Assembly: GCA_038322995.1 (NCBI GenBank)
Contig: JBBQGM010000006.1
Location: forward strand, 31,698 to 95,697
Direction: 5' to 3'
Length of the DNA: 64,000 nt
Origin: QHXQ01 sp038322995
GTDB taxonomy: Bacteria; Acidobacteriota; Blastocatellia; Pyrinomonadales; Pyrinomonadaceae
The translations under genes and the position numbers were made by a program. Below are positions 28,518-37,695 of this stretch, piece by piece; within the stretch, counting starts at the first letter, position 1, and every line of letters starts with the position of its first letter. The notes below the pieces were generated by a model that was not told where the DNA came from, made no database searches, and saw only the letters and a list, made by a program, of their open reading frames with translations.

Positions 28518-30650
28518 ATGCGGCAGACATTCCCCAGCACCCTTCAGCTTTTACTATTGCTTGCCATGACTATTCTATTAACCAACGACACTCCGGCCCA
28601 GAACATGCTGCCGGGCAGCCAACCGCCGGTCGCCAAGAAAGTGGCCAAGACCGACACCACGAACGGCGACACGCGCGTGGATAATTATTTCTGGCTGCGC
28701 GAGAAGAAGAACCCGGAAGTTATTTCCTATCTCGAAGCCGAGAACGCCTACACCGATGCCGTGATGAAGCCAACCGTCGCGTTGCAGCAAAAGCTCTATA
28801 CGGAAATGCTCGCGCGCATCAAGCAGACCGACGTGAACGTGCCGTACAAACTCGGTGATTACTACTACTACACGCGCACCATCGAAGGGCAGCAGTATCC
28901 GATCTATGCACGCAAGCGCGGCAGCATGGAGGCCAAGGAAGAGGTCACGCTCGACCTGAACGAAATGGCCAAAGGGCTGAAGTTCATGGCCGTCGGCGCG
29001 TATGCTGTCAGCGATGATGGCCATCTGCTCGCCTACACGACCGACTCGACCGGCTACCGGCAGTACACGCTCCACGTTAAAGACCTGCGCACCGGCCAAC
29101 TGCTGCCCGACACGGTCGAACGTGTGGACACGGTCATGTGGGCGCAGGACGGAAAGACCATCTTCTACGTGACCGAAGACGATGTGACGAAACGCTCCGA
29201 CAAGTTCTTCCGCCACGTGCTCGGCACGGACGCGCACGAACTCGCCTATGAAGAGAAAGACGAGTTGTACGACCTCGGCGCGTATCGCACACGCGACCGC
29301 GCGCTCATCGTCGTCCAGAGCGAAAGCAAGACGACGGCGGACGCGCGCTACATTCCGGCCGACAAGCCGACGGCCGCGCCGCACCTCGTGCTCGCGCGCC
29401 AAACCGACCACAAATACTTCATCGATCATCGCGGCGATTTGCTCTACATCCGCACCAATAAGGACGCGAAGAACTACCGGCTCATGACCGTGGCGGCAAG
29501 CGACCCGGACGTGAAGAACTGGAAAGAGATCGTGGCGCACCGGCCTGAAATAAAACTCGATGATTTCGATCTCTTCAGTAACCAGCTCGTGCTGTCCGAG
29601 CGCACCAAAGGCTTGCAGACCTTGCGCGTTATCGATCTGCATGACAACAAGGCGCACGAGATCAGTTTTCCCGAACCTGTCTATACAGCCGCGCTCGACG
29701 CGAACCGCGAGTTCAACACGACGACCTTGCGTTTCCGCTATCAATCGTTGACCACGCCGAACTCGGTCTTCGACTACGACATGAATGCGCGCAAGCGCAC
29801 GCTGCTCAAGCAGACCGAAGTGCTGGGCGGCTATAATCCGGCCAACTACACGGCCGAGCGCGTCTATGCGACCGCCGCCGACGGCACGAAGATTCCGATT
29901 TCGCTCGTCTACCGCAAGGGCACAAAGCGCGATGGCCAGAACCCGACGCTGCTCTACGGCTATGGCTCGTATGGCATCTCGATTGATCCAAACTTCAACT
30001 CGAACCGCGTGAGCCTGCTCGACCGCGGCTTCGTCTACGCCATCGCGCACATTCGCGGCGGCGGCGAGATGGGCGAAGACTGGCGCGAAGCCGGGCGCAT
30101 GATGTTCAAGAAGAACACTTTCACCGACTTCATCGCGGCGGGCGAATATCTGGTCAAAGAGAAGTACACCGCGAGCGACCGGCTGGTGATTCAGGGCGGC
30201 AGCGCGGGCGGCTTATTGATGGGCGCGGTCGTGAACATGCGCCCTGATCTGTTCAAAGTCGTACTCGCGCAAGTGCCGTTCGTCGATGTCGTCAACACCA
30301 TGCTCGACGCGAGTTTGCCCTTGACGACGGGCGAGTATCTCGAATGGGGCAACCCGAACGAGAAGGCGGCTTACGACTACATCAAGTCCTACTCGCCTTA
30401 CGACAACGTCGCGCCGAAGGCTTACCCGGCGATGCTCGTGAAGGTGTCGCTGAACGATAGTCAAGTGCCCTACTGGGAAGGTACGAAGCTCGTCGCCAAG
30501 CTGCGGGCGCTGAAGACGGACAACAATCCGTTGTTGTTGAAGGTCAACATGGGCGCGGGCCACGGCGGCGCGTCGGGGCGCTACGATGCGCTGCACGACC
30601 TCGCCTTCGACTATGCTTTCATTCTTAGTCAACTCGGCATCAACAACTGA
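28518..30650 (+). CDS. Secreted S9A prolyl oligopeptidase / oligopeptidase B
   Basis: A 710-residue serine peptidase. A signal peptide (residues 1 to about 30) precedes a seven-blade propeller (about 80-430) and an alpha/beta-hydrolase domain. The nucleophile Ser lies in IQGGSAGGLLMG (about 566), the Asp in VSLNDSQVPYWE and the His in MGAGHGGASG. The EYLEWGNP and YIKSYSPYDNV blocks are those of oligopeptidase B. It should cleave short peptides in the periplasm. A perfect 30-base palindrome follows as terminator. Confidence 0.93.
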   Translation: MRQTFPSTLQLLLLLAMTILLTNDTPAQNMLPGSQPPVAKKVAKTDTTNGDTRVDNYFWLREKKNPEVISYLEAENAYTDAVMKPTVALQQKLYTEMLARIKQTDVNVPYKLGDYYYYTRTIEGQQYPIYARKRGSMEAKEEVTLDLNEMAKGLKFMAVGAYAVSDDGHLLAYTTDSTGYRQYTLHVKDLRTGQLLPDTVERVDTVMWAQDGKTIFYVTEDDVTKRSDKFFRHVLGTDAHELAYEEKDELYDLGAYRTRDRALIVVQSESKTTADARYIPADKPTAAPHLVLARQTDHKYFIDHRGDLLYIRTNKDAKNYRLMTVAASDPDVKNWKEIVAHRPEIKLDDFDLFSNQLVLSERTKGLQTLRVIDLHDNKAHEISFPEPVYTAALDANREFNTTTLRFRYQSLTTPNSVFDYDMNARKRTLLKQTEVLGGYNPANYTAERVYATAADGTKIPISLVYRKGTKRDGQNPTLLYGYGSYGISIDPNFNSNRVSLLDRGFVYAIAHIRGGGEMGEDWREAGRMMFKKNTFTDFIAAGEYLVKEKYTASDRLVIQGGSAGGLLMGAVVNMRPDLFKVVLAQVPFVDVVNTMLDASLPLTTGEYLEWGNPNEKAAYDYIKSYSPYDNVAPKAYPAMLVKVSLNDSQVPYWEGTKLVAKLRALKTDNNPLLLKVNMGAGHGGASGRYDALHDLAFDYAFILSQLGINN

Positions 30651-30668
30651 GTGGCACATAACAGGCGG

Positions 30669-30698
30669 CAGGGCGACTCAACCGGTTGAGTCGCCCTG
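30669..30698. terminator. Perfect 30-base palindrome terminator
   Basis: The left half CAGGGCGACTCAACC is the exact reverse complement of the right half, followed by CTGTTTTGG. It lies 18 bases after the S9 peptidase stop. Confidence 0.85.
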
Positions 30699-30743
30699 CT
30701 GTTTTGGCTTGCGCTCGCTTTGCAATTTGAAGGATATAGTTTC

Positions 30744-31772
30744 ATGCGCCGATTAATTCTGTTCATCATCCTGTCGCTCGCCAGTGCTACGGTTTGTCTC
30801 GGCCAAGTCGCTGCACCGCCCACGCAAGTTTATCGCGGCGCAATCGGGCGGCAAGCGGTCGTCGTGAAACTGCAACGCGCGGGCGACAAACTAGCCGGCA
30901 GTTACGTCTATGAGCGCGTCGGGCAGGCCATCAAGCTCACGGGCCAAGTGGACGCGCAAGGCCAGGTGACGCTGGCGGAGTTCGACGCAATGGGCCGGCA
31001 GACCGGCAAGTTCACCGGCAAGTTCGGCAACGAAGAGAGCAGTGAAGACTTCGCGCTCGCCGGCACGTGGACACGCGCGGATGGCAGCCACGAAACCAGC
31101 TTCAGCCTCACCGAACAACACATCGCCTTCGCGCAGACCAAACTACAAATCAGTTCAAAGACGATCACAGAGCGCCGGCTCAACCTCAGCGCCACTTACC
31201 TGCAACTCAGCGGCCTGAGCACGGGCGCAAGCGCGTTCAATCGCGCCGTGGCCAGCTTTGTCACGAAGATGGCGGCCGAGTTCAAGGCCGATGCGTCTCC
31301 GGGCGACCACATGGCGTTGGAGATCGATTACAACGTGCTGTTCGCCAATGACGCGCTCATCAGCGTCGAACTCACGAATTACACCGACTACGGCGGCGCA
31401 CATCCCAACAACGCTTTCGACGCGCTCAATTATGATCTGCGCACGGGCCGCCCGATCGCGCTCGCGGCGCTGTTTAAGCGCGGAGCGAACTATGAACCCA
31501 TCTTGCAGCGCGCCACGCTCGTTAACCTGCTGGCACAGATGAAACGGCTCGCGGGCGAGAACGGCGAACCGCCGGACGACACGCTCTTCGCTGGCAACGA
31601 CCTCGCGGAGCGGCGGGCGTGGGGCTTGACGCCGCGCGGGCTAGTCATCTATCTCGATCTCCCGCACGTCATCTCGGTCTTCGACAAAGTCTTCATTCCG
31701 TGGGCTGAAGTACAGGACATAATCGAGCCGCAGGGGCCGGCGGCGCAGTTTGTGCAAGCCAAGCGTAAATGA
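30744..31772 (+). CDS. DUF3298 (RsiV-like) secreted protein
   Basis: A 342-residue protein with a signal peptide (residues 1 to about 21). The C-terminal half carries the DUF4163/DUF3298 pair, with the diagnostic YTDYGGAHPNNAFDALNYDLRTGRPI at about residue 215 and PRGLVIYLDLPHVI near the end. This domain also occurs in the anti-sigma factor RsiV, where it binds lysozyme. The N-terminal half is a separate beta-rich domain. I chose ATG 30744 because the signal peptide begins there; a TTG at 30720 is less likely. Confidence 0.8.
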   Translation: MRRLILFIILSLASATVCLGQVAAPPTQVYRGAIGRQAVVVKLQRAGDKLAGSYVYERVGQAIKLTGQVDAQGQVTLAEFDAMGRQTGKFTGKFGNEESSEDFALAGTWTRADGSHETSFSLTEQHIAFAQTKLQISSKTITERRLNLSATYLQLSGLSTGASAFNRAVASFVTKMAAEFKADASPGDHMALEIDYNVLFANDALISVELTNYTDYGGAHPNNAFDALNYDLRTGRPIALAALFKRGANYEPILQRATLVNLLAQMKRLAGENGEPPDDTLFAGNDLAERRAWGLTPRGLVIYLDLPHVISVFDKVFIPWAEVQDIIEPQGPAAQFVQAKRK

Positions 31773-31866
31773 GTTAACGCGACGGATTGGCCCGGCGGGT
31801 GTATCATGGCAACGGCGCTCGTTCTCATGGCCGCTTCACGGACACGACACAGAAAGGAACACTCAC

Positions 31867-32119
31867 ATGAGCACGGATCGGACGACGGAAATACTAAACT
31901 ATCTCACCGCGATCAGCCGCGATGTTGGCGAACTGCGCGGAGATGAAAGAACTACGCGTGGAGGTGCAGGAAGTTACCGCGCGCCTTGAGCGCGTTGAGC
32001 GCGAGCAGAAACGGCAAGGGCGACGCCTGGAGCGCATCGAAGGATTGGGGCAGACGATGCGCGCCGACGTTGATGAACTGCAAGACCGGGGCGCGGAGTT
32101 GGAAAGCAAACAGGCTTGA
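31867..32119 (+). pseudogene. Small coiled-coil protein with a one-base frameshift
   Basis: The frame from ATG 31867 encodes MSTDRTTEILNYLTAISRDVGELRG and then runs into a short unrelated tail. Removing one G near 31939-31940 joins it to the neighbouring frame, giving EMKELRVEVQEVTARLERVE and a heptad coiled coil to 32119 (83 residues in total). The pieces match one continuous helical protein of a common small family. It is either a recent pseudogene, a sequencing error at GCGCGGAG, or a frameshifting site. It lies just upstream of the Ser/Thr kinase gene. Confidence 0.65.
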
Positions 32120-32170
32120 GGGGCGCAGGTTGCGCGGGCGCACAGGTTGCGAGTTAAATAGCGGATAACA

Positions 32171-34645
32171 ATGGTCGGCTCGACACTTCTTAATTATCGC
32201 ATCAATGAAAAGCTCGGCACAGGCGGGCAAGGCACGGTCTATCAGGCGACGGACACGCGGCTCGGCCGCACGGTCGTCGTCAAGGTGCTCTCGCCGGAAT
32301 TGACGGCGCGCGAAGTCAATCTCAGACGCTTCGAGCGCGAGGCGCAGTTGGCGTCGTCGCTTGATCATCCGAACATCTGCATCATCTACGGGCTGCACGA
32401 GGCGAGCGGCGTCCACTTCATCACCATGCAGCACATCGCGGGCAAGAACGTGCGCCAACTCGTCAACGGGCGGCCGCTGGAATTGCGCAGCGCCTTGTCC
32501 ATCGGGCTGCAAGTCGCGGACGCGCTGGCGGCGGCGCACGCGCGCGGCGTCATCCACCGCGACATCAAGGCCGGCAACGTGATGGTCACGGCCAACGGCA
32601 CGGCCAAGGTGCTCGATTTCGGGCTGGCCAAGCTGACGGACGAAAGCGGCGCGGACAGATCGAACATGCATCTGACCGAGCTAGGTATTCCCTACGGCAC
32701 GGCCACTTATGCCGCCCCCGAACAGGCGACCGGCGGGCGCGTCGATCATCGCGCCGATATTTTCTCCACCGGCGTCTTGCTCTACGAAATGCTAACGGGC
32801 ATCTGGCCGTTTCAAGGCAAGACGAGCGTCGAGGTGCGCTACGCCGTCTTACACGACACGCCGCGCCCGCTTAGCGACTATCGGCCGGACGCGCCGCCGC
32901 GCCTGCAAGAGATGATTGATCGCGCGCTCGCCAAGCAACCTGAAGCGCGTTACCAGAAGATGGCTGAACTGCGCGACGACCTGCGCGATGTGCTGCGTGA
33001 GGTCACGGCGGGCAGTGGCAGTGGCGGCGCGCACGGCATTGAAGACACGCTCGCGCCCATTGCGCCGCGCCATCGCCCGCAGCAGACGAGCGGCTTCGGG
33101 CGCACGTTCAAACGTTGGCTGCGCAACATCTCCGGCAGCGAGACCAATGCGCAACTGCCCGCCGCTTCGACCGCGCCCACGCGCACCGCCATGCACGACA
33201 CGCCGCAGACGAGCACACCCGACGAGCAAAAATCGATTGCGATTCTGCCCTTCCGTAATTTGAGCGGCGATCCGTCAGTCAGCTTCTACGAGTTCTCGCT
33301 CGCCGATGCGGTCATCACGGAGTTGGCGCGTTTGCGCTCGCTCGTCGTGCGCCCGTCGTCGCTGATCGTGAAGTATCAAGGGCAGCAGATCGATCCGCGC
33401 GAGGCGGGCCGCGAGATGAGCGTGAACGCCGTGCTGTCCGCCAGTTTCTTACGCGCGGGCGACAAGCTGCGTGTCAACGCGCAACTGCTCGACGTGGACA
33501 CTGGCGAGATTTTGTGGAGCGACCGCATCGATGCTTCGGCCACCGACATCATCGGCGTGCAGGACATGATCTCGCAGCACATCGTCGAGGGCTTGAGTGT
33601 CGAGTTGACGACAGATGAACGGCACTTGCTCGCCCGGCCCGCGAGCGCCGACGCCGCCGCTTACGAAGAATACTTGCGCGGGCGCGACGCGCTCGGCCGC
33701 TTCGTCTATCACACGCTGGCGAGCGGAGACATGGACGAGGCCATCGAATTCTTCCGGCACGCGATTGAACTCGACCCAGACTTCGCGCTGGCGCATTGTG
33801 CGCTCGGCAGTTGTTATGCGAACCGCGTCATTAAGTCTATCGGCGATGCGGTGGACTATGACCGCGCCGAAGAGGAGTTCAATAAAGGCCTCGCGCTCGA
33901 TCCCAAAAACAACGAAGCGCGCATGCACATGATCTACATCTACCTCTGGCGCGGCGAGCGACGCAAGGCGCGCGAAGAGGTGGAGCGCTTGCGCCACGAA
34001 GCGCCGAACGATGTCGGGGTGCATTTCATCAGTTCATACTTTTACCGGCTCGATGGGCAGTACGACAAAGCGCTGCGTAGTCTCGAACGCATGCTGCGCT
34101 TGAATCCAAACGAGCGCGTCGTCGTCAGCTACAACCGGGCGCGCATCTTCATGTATCAGGGGCGCTATCAAGACGCGCTCTACGAGTTGGAGCGTGGCGC
34201 GGCGGCCGAACCGGAGCATCCGTTCGTCCGCACCTTCCGTGCCGTCTGGCATTACCGGCAGGACGAGCCGGCGCAGGCGGTCGAGATCTTGGAGTCGGTG
34301 CTGGCGAGCCACCCCAGCATGGACGGCATTCGCCCGCACCTCGCCATCGCGCTCTCAATGTCGGGCCGGCACGAGGAAGCGCGGGCCCAGTTGACCGACC
34401 GCGTCAAGCGCGTGGCCGACGCCGACCACGACTCGCCCTACTGGCTCGCCTCCGCCTACGCGCTCGAAGGCATGGCCGCCGAAGCGTTTGAGTGGTTGGA
34501 ACACGCGATTGATAGCGGCAACGAGAACCGGCCGTGGTTCGAGGCGAACCCGCTCTGGGAAGGTCTGCGGGAAGACGAACGCTTCCGCGCGCTGATGGAG
34601 CGCATCAACCCGACGCGCGACACGACGCGCCCACCTGACGCATGA
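32171..34645 (+). CDS. Serine/threonine protein kinase with FlgO-like and TPR domains
   Basis: An 824-residue Hanks-type kinase. The kinase domain (about 8-285) has the glycine loop LGTGGQGTVYQA, VVVKVL, catalytic HRDIKAGNVM (about 130) and DFGLAKL. No membrane segment is evident. After a low-complexity linker, a FlgO/TolB-like N-terminal domain (SIAILPFRNLSGDPSV, about 355-475) leads into TPR repeats (about 530-800). This architecture is common in Acidobacteria. Its stop overlaps the start of the phosphatase gene by four bases. Confidence 0.93.
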   Translation: MVGSTLLNYRINEKLGTGGQGTVYQATDTRLGRTVVVKVLSPELTAREVNLRRFEREAQLASSLDHPNICIIYGLHEASGVHFITMQHIAGKNVRQLVNGRPLELRSALSIGLQVADALAAAHARGVIHRDIKAGNVMVTANGTAKVLDFGLAKLTDESGADRSNMHLTELGIPYGTATYAAPEQATGGRVDHRADIFSTGVLLYEMLTGIWPFQGKTSVEVRYAVLHDTPRPLSDYRPDAPPRLQEMIDRALAKQPEARYQKMAELRDDLRDVLREVTAGSGSGGAHGIEDTLAPIAPRHRPQQTSGFGRTFKRWLRNISGSETNAQLPAASTAPTRTAMHDTPQTSTPDEQKSIAILPFRNLSGDPSVSFYEFSLADAVITELARLRSLVVRPSSLIVKYQGQQIDPREAGREMSVNAVLSASFLRAGDKLRVNAQLLDVDTGEILWSDRIDASATDIIGVQDMISQHIVEGLSVELTTDERHLLARPASADAAAYEEYLRGRDALGRFVYHTLASGDMDEAIEFFRHAIELDPDFALAHCALGSCYANRVIKSIGDAVDYDRAEEEFNKGLALDPKNNEARMHMIYIYLWRGERRKAREEVERLRHEAPNDVGVHFISSYFYRLDGQYDKALRSLERMLRLNPNERVVVSYNRARIFMYQGRYQDALYELERGAAAEPEHPFVRTFRAVWHYRQDEPAQAVEILESVLASHPSMDGIRPHLAIALSMSGRHEEARAQLTDRVKRVADADHDSPYWLASAYALEGMAAEAFEWLEHAIDSGNENRPWFEANPLWEGLREDERFRALMERINPTRDTTRPPDA

Positions 34646-35454
34646 AGACTTACGTGATTGGCGATGTGCATGGCCGCCGCGCGCAACTCCGCGCGCTCGT
34701 CGATCTTATTCCGCGCGAACCGCAGCGTGACACGCTCGTGCTATTAGGCGATTTAGTGGATCGCGGGGCCGAGATTCCCGGCGTCATCGCGGACGTAATG
34801 GCCTTACAGCAAGCGCAACCGGAGCGCGTCGTCTGTCTGCGCGGCAATCACGAGCAGATGCTGTTGGACTTTGTGGACAAGAGCGAGTTGCTCTGGTTGC
34901 ACGCCGCCGTCGGCAGCGAATACACCATCGAGCAGTACACGGGTCAGCCACTCAGCATCCGCACGGAGGATGATTTCGTTAAATTGCGCCAGACGTTCAT
35001 CGCGGCGCTGCCGCCCGCGCACCACGCCTTCTTCAAGCAACTGCCGCTCTATCACGAAGACGATTACGCGCTCTACGTCCACGCCGGCTTGACCGACGGC
35101 AAGCACCCGCGCGACACGTCCGCGCAAGCCTTGCTCTGGACGCGCGACGCAAACTTCTTCAAGCACTACACCGGCAAGCCCTGTGTCTTCGGCCACACGC
35201 CCGTGCCGCTCTTGCCCCTGCGCGGGCGCATCGGCCGGCACGGCATCTACATCGCGCATAGCGCCATCGGGCTCGACACGGGCTGCTCCGACACCTCGCC
35301 GCTCAGTTGCCTGCAACTGCCCGACCTGCATCTCTATCAGGCCTTCCCCGACGGGCACACCGCCATCTTTCACCTGACCTCCTTCATGCCCGAACCTTTG
35401 CGCGCGATGCAAAAGCGACCGACCGGGCCATTGCTCCCGCAAGCAAACGCCTAA
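34642..35454 (+). CDS. Ser/Thr phosphatase-type metallophosphoesterase
   Basis: A 270-residue calcineurin-like phosphoesterase of the PPP/PrpE-like bacterial type. The metal motifs are clear: GDVHGR (residue 7), LLGDLVDRG (about 34), RGNHEQM (about 72) and later HAGL and FGHTPV. It may dephosphorylate proteins or hydrolyse dinucleotides. The ATGA overlap with the kinase gene implies coupled translation, so it is a good candidate for the kinase's antagonist. Confidence 0.9.
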   Translation: MKTYVIGDVHGRRAQLRALVDLIPREPQRDTLVLLGDLVDRGAEIPGVIADVMALQQAQPERVVCLRGNHEQMLLDFVDKSELLWLHAAVGSEYTIEQYTGQPLSIRTEDDFVKLRQTFIAALPPAHHAFFKQLPLYHEDDYALYVHAGLTDGKHPRDTSAQALLWTRDANFFKHYTGKPCVFGHTPVPLLPLRGRIGRHGIYIAHSAIGLDTGCSDTSPLSCLQLPDLHLYQAFPDGHTAIFHLTSFMPEPLRAMQKRPTGPLLPQANA

Positions 35455-35546
35455 GCGACCCCAGGCGGCGCGTTAAGCGCTACTGCCCCCGTCTTCGTGC
35501 TAACATAGGCGCAGCAAATTTCTCAACTTAAAACGGAGGACGGACG

Positions 35547-36005
35547 ATGTTACAAGCAGGCGATACTGCGCCCGATTTCACGACGCGCGACGGACAAGGT
35601 AACGAAGTAAAACTCGCGGATTTGCGCGGGCAGAATGTGGTGCTCTATTTCTATCCTAAGGACGACACACCGGGCTGCACGAAAGAGGCGTGCTCGTTCC
35701 GTGATGCGGACACAACTTATGCAGAGCAAGGCATCAAGGTGTTCGGCATCTCATTGGACGACGAAGCTTCGCATCAAGCGTTCTCGTCAAAGTTCAAGCT
35801 GCCGTTCCCACTCTTGGCTGACACCGACCACAGCGTCGCGGACGCTTATGGCGTCTATGGCGAACAAACATGGGGCGACAAGAAATTCATGTGCGTGGCG
35901 CGCAAGACGTTTCTGATCGACAAGGCAGGTAAGATCAAAAAAGTCTTCGACAAGGTCAACGTCGAACAGCACGCCGACGAAGTGCTCGCGGCGTTCAACG
36001 AATAG
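35547..36005 (+). CDS. bcp: Thioredoxin-dependent peroxiredoxin (Bcp/PrxQ)
   Basis: A 152-residue peroxiredoxin with the peroxidatic cysteine in YFYPKDDTPGCTKEACSF (about residue 46) and the resolving cysteine five residues later, the atypical 2-Cys Bcp arrangement. It reduces hydroperoxides in the cytoplasm. An ACGGAGGACGG lies before the ATG. The stop precedes a 470-base repeat-bearing gap. Confidence 0.95.
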   Translation: MLQAGDTAPDFTTRDGQGNEVKLADLRGQNVVLYFYPKDDTPGCTKEACSFRDADTTYAEQGIKVFGISLDDEASHQAFSSKFKLPFPLLADTDHSVADAYGVYGEQTWGDKKFMCVARKTFLIDKAGKIKKVFDKVNVEQHADEVLAAFNE

Positions 36006-36119
36006 TGCGCCAGAGTCATCGCGCCTCAGGGCAGCCCCGCTGGCAGAAACGGGCGGATCGCTAAGAGCATTGGTGATATTTGGTTGCACCGGAGAGGTGT
36101 GGGAAAAGTAAATTGCTGT

Positions 36120-36345
36120 ATTGGGAAAGGAATTTGGTCTGTGGATAAAGGACACAGGCGTGCGGATAAAGGAACTTGGTGAAATTCCTTTATCAGTTGG
36201 GCTACGGATAAAGGAAATCAGTGCGTTGCTAAGGGAAATTGCGCTGAGGATAAGGGAAACTGGTGTGCGGATAAAGGAAAAGGGCGAATTTTCTTTATCC
36301 ACTGGGCTGTGGCTAACGGAAGTTGGGGCGTGGATGGGCGACACG
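36120..36345. repeat. Degenerate 21-base tandem repeat block
   Basis: About ten units of 20-22 bases share the core GGATAAAGGAA, some of them inverted (TTCCTTTATC at about 36184 and 36292). Read on the plus strand the block gives a heptapeptide pattern (GVRIKEL, GLRIKEI, GVRIKEK), on the minus strand SFIRTPV-type heptads; neither has a clear start site with family support. The wider gap 36006-36478 holds no recognised gene, and 36400-36450 has a further GCAGCTTCGTGG tract. Confidence 0.7.
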
Positions 36346-36478
36346 GGACAAGTAGGCGGGGCGGGCACGTGATTTCCCAGCCAAATTGCCAAGAAGCTAC
36401 ATAAAGCAACACGATCAGACTTCAATGTCTTAGTTTCGTGCAGCTTCGTGGCTGGGCGCTGACCTGCCCAAATCTGCT

Positions 36479-37402
36479 TCAAGCCTGTCGTTCAAGGGTG
36501 AGTTGGACAAGGGCGCGCAGCAGCGCCCCCGGACGGTCAATCTGGTCAAGTGCAGCTTGCGCCTGTGCAGACACATCGCGCGCACGTTCGCGCGCAACCG
36601 CGAAGCCGTACAGCGCCGGGTACGTAGCCTTGCCCGCCCGCGCGTCTTTGCCGGGTGTTTTGCCCAGCGCGGCGGCCGTGGCGGTCACGTCCAGCAGATC
36701 GTCCGTGATCTGAAAGAGCAGTCCGAGGTGCGCGGCATAGTTGGTGAGCGCTACCAATTCCAGCTCGCTCGCGCCTGCGATGATGGCCCCGGCGCGGGCC
36801 GCGGCCGTAATGAGCGCGCCCGTCTTTTGCCGGTGAATGGCTTCGAGTTGCGCGCCATCCACGGCTTGCGCTTCGGCCGCGAGATCAAGCGCTTGGCCCG
36901 CAACCATGCCCTGCGGTGTGCCCGCCGCACATGCGAGTTCCGCGACGAGCCGCACGCGCACCGCCGCGCTCAAACTTTCGTCTTCAGCGATGAGTTGAAA
37001 CGCCAACGCTTGCATGGCATCGCCGGCGAGGATCGCGGTGGCCTCGTCAAACTTTATGTGGCAAGTCGCCCGCCCACGCCGCAGGTCATCATCGTCCATC
37101 GCGGGCAAGTCGTCGTGGATGAGCGAGTAGGTATGCACTAATTCGTAGGCGCAGGCAGTCGTGAGCAAAGTTGCCGCGCGCGCACCGCACGTCTCACCGG
37201 CCGCGATGAGCAAGGCAGGGCGCAGCCGCTTGCCGCCCGCGAACAGACTCCAACGCATCGCGCCATGCACGGTCGTCGGCGCGATCGACTCGGCCGGGAC
37301 AAGTTCGTCGAGCCGCGCGGCCACTAACGCGCGGCAACGCGCCAGGAACGCGTGCGCTTCCGCATGCACGGATTGCTCAGAAGACGGGATCATCGTCTTC
37401 AA
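36479..37402 (-). CDS. ispA: Farnesyl/geranylgeranyl diphosphate synthase
   Basis: A 307-residue polyprenyl synthetase. The first aspartate-rich motif is in LIHDDLPAMDDDDLRRG (about residue 95) and the second in QITDDLLDVT (about 240), with the GGKRLRPAL block before them. It joins IPP to allylic diphosphates to make FPP or GGPP for quinones, carotenoids and undecaprenyl. It overlaps the 3' end of xseB by 26 bases, an arrangement common in bacteria. Confidence 0.93.
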   Translation of the reverse strand: MKTMIPSSEQSVHAEAHAFLARCRALVAARLDELVPAESIAPTTVHGAMRWSLFAGGKRLRPALLIAAGETCGARAATLLTTACAYELVHTYSLIHDDLPAMDDDDLRRGRATCHIKFDEATAILAGDAMQALAFQLIAEDESLSAAVRVRLVAELACAAGTPQGMVAGQALDLAAEAQAVDGAQLEAIHRQKTGALITAAARAGAIIAGASELELVALTNYAAHLGLLFQITDDLLDVTATAAALGKTPGKDARAGKATYPALYGFAVARERARDVSAQAQAALDQIDRPGALLRALVQLTLERQA

Positions 37403-37682
37403 GTTCGCGCGCCGTTGTCAGGTGCGTGAGTGTTTCGTCGTCGAACGCGCCGACCACCGCGCGCCCTTCGCCGTCGCGCAGCAGCACTTCGATGCGCCGC
37501 TCGGCCGCCCCCAGCCGCTCCTGACACTCGCGCGACAAACGCACGCCCTGCTCAAACAGCGCGAGACTTTTTTCCAACGGCAGATCGCCGCGCTCCAATT
37601 CACGCACGATCTGTTCGAGCGCCGCCAGGGCCGTCTCAAACGTCTGCGCCTGCGCCTCTGTTTTCTTTGTTCTCATTGTCAT
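37377..37682 (-). CDS. xseB: Exodeoxyribonuclease VII small subunit
   Basis: About 101 residues with the XseB core FETALAALEQIVRELERGDLPLEKSLALFEQGVRL. The frame is open upstream to 37853, but family length and content require a start at the ATG at 37682 (or 37676). It forms ExoVII with the XseA product encoded upstream in the same operon; the enzyme degrades single-stranded DNA. It is followed by an overlapping ispA. Confidence 0.92.
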   Translation of the reverse strand: MTMRTKKTEAQAQTFETALAALEQIVRELERGDLPLEKSLALFEQGVRLSRECQERLGAAERRIEVLLRDGEGRAVVGAFDDETLTHLTTARELEDDDPVF

Positions 37683-37695
37683 ACAGGATAACTGC

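Noticed and set aside
35787..36482. A 231-codon minus-strand frame through the 21-base repeats
   Set aside because: It runs opposite the Bcp gene and its only structure is the DNA repeat; no start site or conserved part is visible.
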